64,000 nucleotides of DNA, taken from positions 186,001-250,000 of the forward strand of contig NC_007799.1 in NCBI RefSeq assembly GCF_000013145.1, in the 5' to 3' direction. Made by a program: the position numbers and the translations under genes. Below are positions 59,488 to 64,000 of the stretch, piece after piece. This stretch comes from Ehrlichia chaffeensis str. Arkansas. GTDB taxonomy: Bacteria > Pseudomonadota > Alphaproteobacteria > Rickettsiales > Anaplasmataceae. The notes below the pieces were generated by a model. The model was not told the origin of the DNA. It saw nothing but the letters and a program-made list of their open reading frames with translations, and did no database searches. Position 1 is the stretch's first letter. Every line of letters starts with the position of its first letter.

Positions 59488-60521
59488 TTTTTTACCTATG
59501 AATTGAAAGAATTACACAGTATGTAAAGTTAACTTTGGTCTGCTAGATAGATAATAATGTAATAGTATGTAATCGCAAACTCCTTCTTGATTTGTTAGAT
59601 TATTTTTACTACATACCCCTAAAATAATATGATTTCATTGAATTGAAAGCTAGTTAGTTACTTAATTTAACCTCATGCATAACATTATGTACTAGGAAAA
59701 TGCCAAATGTTTTAACTACCTATAAAAACACCAGTAGCATTTGTTATAGATATACACTGAATTTTATTAAAGGAAACTATAACAAACACTACTTAGTATT
59801 TAGCTGTATAAGCTAATTGCTATTTATAATACTTAAAGTATGCTTACTTGGGCTAAATTTAATTAACCCTACACCTCTTATTAATTATACATTAGTATTT
59901 TTTTAAAGTAAAACTTTTTCTCGTAAAAATTGATTTTTTGATAGTAATACTCGTTTTGTTAGATATTCATAGTCAATGATAACATTATTGATTTTGAGGA
60001 TAATGCTTAGTTTTAGTACATGTAAGTAATGCTTACTATTTATGTCGTAAGCGTACATTTTTTGTTACTAAAGTTTAATGGTATGAAAAAGTGTTTTTTG
60101 ACAAAGAGCTTAATTTGTGTTGAATTAAGTGAAGTTTTTTATGCTGAGTAAGATGAATCATTGTTGATTTTGCGGTTATTTTTTATTTCGACATGAAATT
60201 CAACATGAGCTTATAGCATTTTTTCATTAGATTTAGTATTGAGATATAAAAATGTGATTACAAAATTTATATATTCTTAGATTGTTATATTATTTAACAT
60301 GTTGTTATTGAATACGTAGTGTAATTATGTTTTAAAAATATTTTTTAAAGAACAGTTAATTCATAATTATATTATGTTGCCTAATTAAAGAAATTTTCTG
60401 ATAAAATTTTAATAAGGAAGAGTATATTTGTTATTGTATGAATAGATGCTTGTTTTCAGTGTTGATATAGTCAATATTAGATGTTATCCTTAAGATCAGG
60501 ATTGTTTTGTATATATTTAAC
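59488..60521. other. Long divergent intergenic region at the edge of the accessory block
   Basis: About 1030 bp between the last accessory gene and rnhA. Very AT-rich, only short frames. No RNA gene, repeat or firm promoter recognised. Confidence 0.4.
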
Positions 60522-60962
60522 ATGAAAGATGAACTGAATAAAGTAGTTATTTATACTGATGGAGCATGTTCTGGTAACCCTGGTCCTGGAGGATGGGCAG
60601 CAGTTTTGCTGTTTGATGATAATGAAAAGACAATCTGTGGTAATGATTCCGATACTACAAATAATAGGATGGAGTTAACAGCGGTTATTGAGGCACTGAA
60701 GTTATTAAAAGTAGCATATAATGTTGATTTGTATACTGATAGCGTATATGTTAAAGATGGTATTACATTGTGGATCAGGAAATGGAAGGTTAATGGATGG
60801 AAGACTGCTAATAAGATGCCAGTGAAAAACTTGGAACTGTGGTTAGAATTAGATAGTCTCGCTAATTTTCATAAAGTTACTTGGTATTGGGTTAGAGCTC
60901 ATGTAGGGGATTTGTATAATCAGAAAGCAGATATGCTTGCACGTAGTCAGATTGTCAGGTGA
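60522..60962 (+). CDS. rnhA: Ribonuclease HI
   Basis: 146 residues from ATG 60522 ([14 protein letters not shown]); an in-frame TTG at 60507 is less likely. The four catalytic acids are in place: Asp in [15 protein letters not shown], Glu in [12 protein letters not shown], Asp in [11 protein letters not shown] and Asp in NQKADMLAR. It degrades RNA in RNA-DNA hybrids. The length is typical. Confidence 0.97.
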   Translation: MKDELNKVVIYTDGACSGNPGPGGWAAVLLFDDNEKTICGNDSDTTNNRMELTAVIEALKLLKVAYNVDLYTDSVYVKDGITLWIRKWKVNGWKTANKMPVKNLELWLELDSLANFHKVTWYWVRAHVGDLYNQKADMLARSQIVR

Positions 60963-61079
60963 ATTTTATCATGTCCTTATGTTTACATTTCTAGAACATT
61001 AGATCAGTGTAGTAAAGTAAATATATCTTTTGAGTAATATGTATAGATAACACCGCTGTGTATTAATTTAGTGTTTATT

Positions 61080-64000
61080 ATGCTAAAAAAAAAAAAGTTT
61101 ATAAGATTATTTTTTATACTGATGATCTCTATTGTGTGTAGTGTATCCTACCTGTATGTTCGTGATAGAGATGTTATAGAGATTAATGCAAAATTTTTGA
61201 ATTTTTATGTAAAACATAAACTTGCTACGGTTTTTCCTGGTTCTGAGATAGATATAGGTAGTACTACGTTAACTTGGCAAAATAAGAGTGAAAATTTTAT
61301 ATTATCATCACAAAATCTTACTATTAAAAGCCCTAAGCTTGGGGCAAATATTACAATACCTAAGTTCCTGTTATATTCTAGAGTTGGGATATTATTTTTG
61401 TGGGGAAATTGTGATTTTTCTTATATTGATATTCCTAAAATCCGTATTGAGTTCTATGACATTCAAAAAAAAGTTGGAATAAATCTTGTAGAGAATTCTG
61501 TAAAAATTCTTAAAGATATGCTGTTAAAGGCAATCAAACTCGATATACCAGTATTTATTAGTAATGCTATTCTTGCTAAACATGGTAAGGAAGATCTAAT
61601 GATAAAACAACTTAGTGTCAAAATGAATAAAGGGTATGATAAAAATACTATTGATTTTAATGTCGAAAATGACAATTCTTTCATCAGTATGACAGTGCAT
61701 GAACACTACAAAGGTATAATGTCTTTTGAGATATCATATGGTAATTTTAATACTAAGGTATTAGGATATTTAGGTAATTTAAATGCAAAGCTTCCGCTGT
61801 ATGATAATTTAAATTTTAGTGGTGATATTGTATTGAGAATTGATGAACATGATGAAATTACATATGGTGATGTAAATATTCAAAGAATAAAAGGTGTTGT
61901 TCCTTGTGTTTCTTCTCGTAAATGCTACATCCATGATTTTAGGACTAGATTAGTATATCAAAATGATATTCTATCAGTGAAAAATTTTTTTTTATTGTTA
62001 GATCAAAGTAAAATAGTTGCTACTGGAATGATTGATAACGAAAATGTGGACTTGACTTTTAATTTTGATGTTATATTTCCAAAGACGCTGTGTGATTACT
62101 GGTTTGTTAATTTATATCCTGATTTAAATCGTTGGTATTGTACTAATGTGACAGACGGAAAAATTACTGATCTGAAACTTCAAATTAAAGGAAAACGCGA
62201 TGGTATGTTCATCTATAATGATCTTTCAAACTATAATGTTAGTGCAAATATAGAAAATGTTTCGATAAAATTCAACCATAATTTTGATCCAGTGCGTATA
62301 GTGCATGGTAAATTATATTTACGTGATAATCAATTTATTATTACTTCTGATAATTCGGATTTTAAAGGTGTAGTTATTCAAGATGGAATATTAAAAATAG
62401 ATAATTTAAAAGATGAAAATGCAGTGATGACCATTAGTGGTAGTTCTGTGGGTGACGTAAAGCAATTATATAAAGCTGTAAATAAAGATGAATTTATACT
62501 GTTAGATAATAACAAAATTTTTGGTAAGTCTCATACTAACTTTGATTTTAAGATATTTAATTTACTAAATGACGATATTGTAGATTATGTATCTTATATA
62601 CATGCACAAATTGAATCTTTTAAAGCTGGTAGTATTTTGAATACTTTTGATGTTTATGATGCTAAGGTTGATGTTACATTACATGATAACGATGTGAATA
62701 TAAATACTCAGGGTTATATGAATGGCTTTCCTATGTCTTTGAAAGTGGATAGAAATTTGCAAGATAATTATAAATTTCACTATGAATTTGCAGGGTATAT
62801 TTCAGCGGACAATATAAAGGAGTTAGGAATTTTTGAATATGGAGATTGTTCAGGAGTAATGAAGTCAAACCTTCAATGGGATATTAATGCCAATAATACA
62901 GTCATTACAGGGGATGTTGATCTTTCTCAGTTAAAAATTCACTTTGATGGATTAACACATAATAATTTTGATAGTGTAGTAAAGTTTTCTGCTTCATTTC
63001 AGGATAAGAAAGAAATTAAAATAGATAGTGCATCTATAGTTGGTAAAGGTGTAGATATAGAACTCAGTGGTAAAACGGGAGCCAATTTAGAATTATTATT
63101 AAATAAGGTAAAATTGAAAGATACAGATATTACAGCTGAGTTAAAGCGGAGTAATGATTCTATTACAGTAAAAGTATTCGGGGAATCTTTAGATTTAAGT
63201 ACTGTTGATTTTTCTGAGATGATGAAAGGGGAATCTCCGATGCAACAAACTAAAATTGATGTCAATGTAAGTCGCGTTATGATGAAAAATAATGTTGTAG
63301 CTAATAATGTAGATTTCAAATTAAGTTGTTATGATACTGTTTGTAATGAAATAAAATTGACAGGAAATTTTCTAGATAATAGTAATTTTAGTTTAGAGTA
63401 TGGGCCTATTGGATTAGAAATAAATACTGATAATGCAGGGGAACTTCTTCGTGCGATAGATATTTTAAAAGTTGTAGATAAAGGAAAATTATCTTTCTAT
63501 ATGTATCCGGTAAAAGCTGGTGAAATAACTTCTGGTATGTTTTCATTAACAAATTTTCATCTTGTAAATGCTTCCATTTTGGCTCAAATATTAACATTAT
63601 CCTCACTAAAAGGAGTAGTTAATACATTAAATGGTAAAGGAATATATTTCAATGCATTGAATGCACCATTTACTTATCAAGATAACTTAATAAGTATAGA
63701 TGAGTCTTGGATAGAGGGTTCTGAGTTAGGTATTAGTTTAGGTGGGGAAATTGATCTAAATACAAAGATGTTTAACATAAAAGGACAAATAATTCCTGCA
63801 TATGTGATTAATAAAATTATATGGCAAACTCCAATTATTGGAAAGTTGTTAACCGGAGGACAAAGTCGTGGTGTTATCGCTATAGATTACAAGGTAAAAG
63901 GTACAGATAAAGATCATGATTTATCAGTCAATTTGATGTCTATTTTGACACCTAACTTATTAAAAAGGGTATTAAAAATATTTGATAGTAAATTGTTAAA
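61080..64000 (+). CDS. AsmA/YhdP-like envelope protein (partial, runs off the right edge)
   Basis: At least 973 codons, open to the end of the window without a stop. ATG 61080 is followed by a run of 12 A encoding four Lys (MLKKKKFIRLFF), then an N-terminal membrane anchor (about 8-24, IRLFFILMISIVCSVSYLYV). The rest is a long, beta-rich periplasmic domain. The part near the window end (AQILTLSSLKGVVNTLNGKG, GSELGISLGGEIDLNT, IIPAYVINKIIWQTPIIGKLLTGG) matches the conserved C-terminal region of DUF3971/AsmA-like proteins (YhdP, TamB relatives), which are thought to bridge the membranes and move phospholipids. Family placement is by recalled motifs. Confidence 0.82.
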   Translation, partial: MLKKKKFIRLFFILMISIVCSVSYLYVRDRDVIEINAKFLNFYVKHKLATVFPGSEIDIGSTTLTWQNKSENFILSSQNLTIKSPKLGANITIPKFLLYSRVGILFLWGNCDFSYIDIPKIRIEFYDIQKKVGINLVENSVKILKDMLLKAIKLDIPVFISNAILAKHGKEDLMIKQLSVKMNKGYDKNTIDFNVENDNSFISMTVHEHYKGIMSFEISYGNFNTKVLGYLGNLNAKLPLYDNLNFSGDIVLRIDEHDEITYGDVNIQRIKGVVPCVSSRKCYIHDFRTRLVYQNDILSVKNFFLLLDQSKIVATGMIDNENVDLTFNFDVIFPKTLCDYWFVNLYPDLNRWYCTNVTDGKITDLKLQIKGKRDGMFIYNDLSNYNVSANIENVSIKFNHNFDPVRIVHGKLYLRDNQFIITSDNSDFKGVVIQDGILKIDNLKDENAVMTISGSSVGDVKQLYKAVNKDEFILLDNNKIFGKSHTNFDFKIFNLLNDDIVDYVSYIHAQIESFKAGSILNTFDVYDAKVDVTLHDNDVNINTQGYMNGFPMSLKVDRNLQDNYKFHYEFAGYISADNIKELGIFEYGDCSGVMKSNLQWDINANNTVITGDVDLSQLKIHFDGLTHNNFDSVVKFSASFQDKKEIKIDSASIVGKGVDIELSGKTGANLELLLNKVKLKDTDITAELKRSNDSITVKVFGESLDLSTVDFSEMMKGESPMQQTKIDVNVSRVMMKNNVVANNVDFKLSCYDTVCNEIKLTGNFLDNSNFSLEYGPIGLEINTDNAGELLRAIDILKVVDKGKLSFYMYPVKAGEITSGMFSLTNFHLVNASILAQILTLSSLKGVVNTLNGKGIYFNALNAPFTYQDNLISIDESWIEGSELGISLGGEIDLNTKMFNIKGQIIPAYVINKIIWQTPIIGKLLTGGQSRGVIAIDYKVKGTDKDHDLSVNLMSILTPNLLKRVLKIFDSKLL

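Overview
The window is AT-rich, low-GC DNA from an obligate intracellular alphaproteobacterium of the Anaplasmataceae, most likely Ehrlichia (E. canis or a close relative). Reasons: a 23S-5S rRNA pair with no 16S gene beside it, a stand-alone VirB9 paralogue, a small metabolic gene set (split pdhA, thiS/thiG, ribE, guaB, nadK), long intergenic gaps, and a lineage-specific block of Ser/Thr/Asn-rich membrane proteins with poly(G:C) tracts. Species assignment is inference; no database search was possible.

0-40 kb is mainly conserved housekeeping DNA in single genes or short operons. It holds a Trm112-like protein, an rpmI-rplT-pheS-SDR operon, trcR-like, rho, a membrane J-protein, nfu, an unknown basic protein, thiS-thiG, a DUF2628 protein, gltX, tRNA-His, surA-rsmD, an AEC transporter, an NDUFS4-like protein, xseB, mtaB, trxA, virB9-like, pdhA and an alpha/beta hydrolase. 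These are followed by 23S and 5S rRNA with visible processing stems, then guaB, nadK, rpmE, fabD, tmk, an MFS transporter, a Tim44-domain protein, secB, a DsbA-like protein, an M16 peptidase, a nitronate monooxygenase-like protein and ribE.

40-59.5 kb is an accessory region interrupted only by mfd. Left of mfd five genes lie on the + strand; right of it seven lie on the - strand, so all point towards mfd. Most encode proteins with a Ser/Thr/Asn-rich N-terminal half, no classical signal peptide, one transmembrane segment followed by basic residues, and a hydrophilic, often acidic tail. The region shows active remodelling: 29-, 31- and 59-residue internal repeats, truncated tandem copies of gene 5' ends (42.2-42.6 kb) and of a gene 3' end (58.35-58.66 kb), a pseudogene scrap, a long imperfect palindrome, a shared promoter upstream of three paralogues, and three poly(G:C) tracts. 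One tract (C12 on the coding strand) puts its gene out of frame with an acidic tail homologous to a neighbour's, while a G11 tract leaves another gene in frame. The best reading is a phase-variable and recombination-variable family of surface or host-interface membrane proteins.

59.5-64 kb returns to conserved genes: rnhA, and a large AsmA/YhdP-like envelope protein that runs off the right edge.
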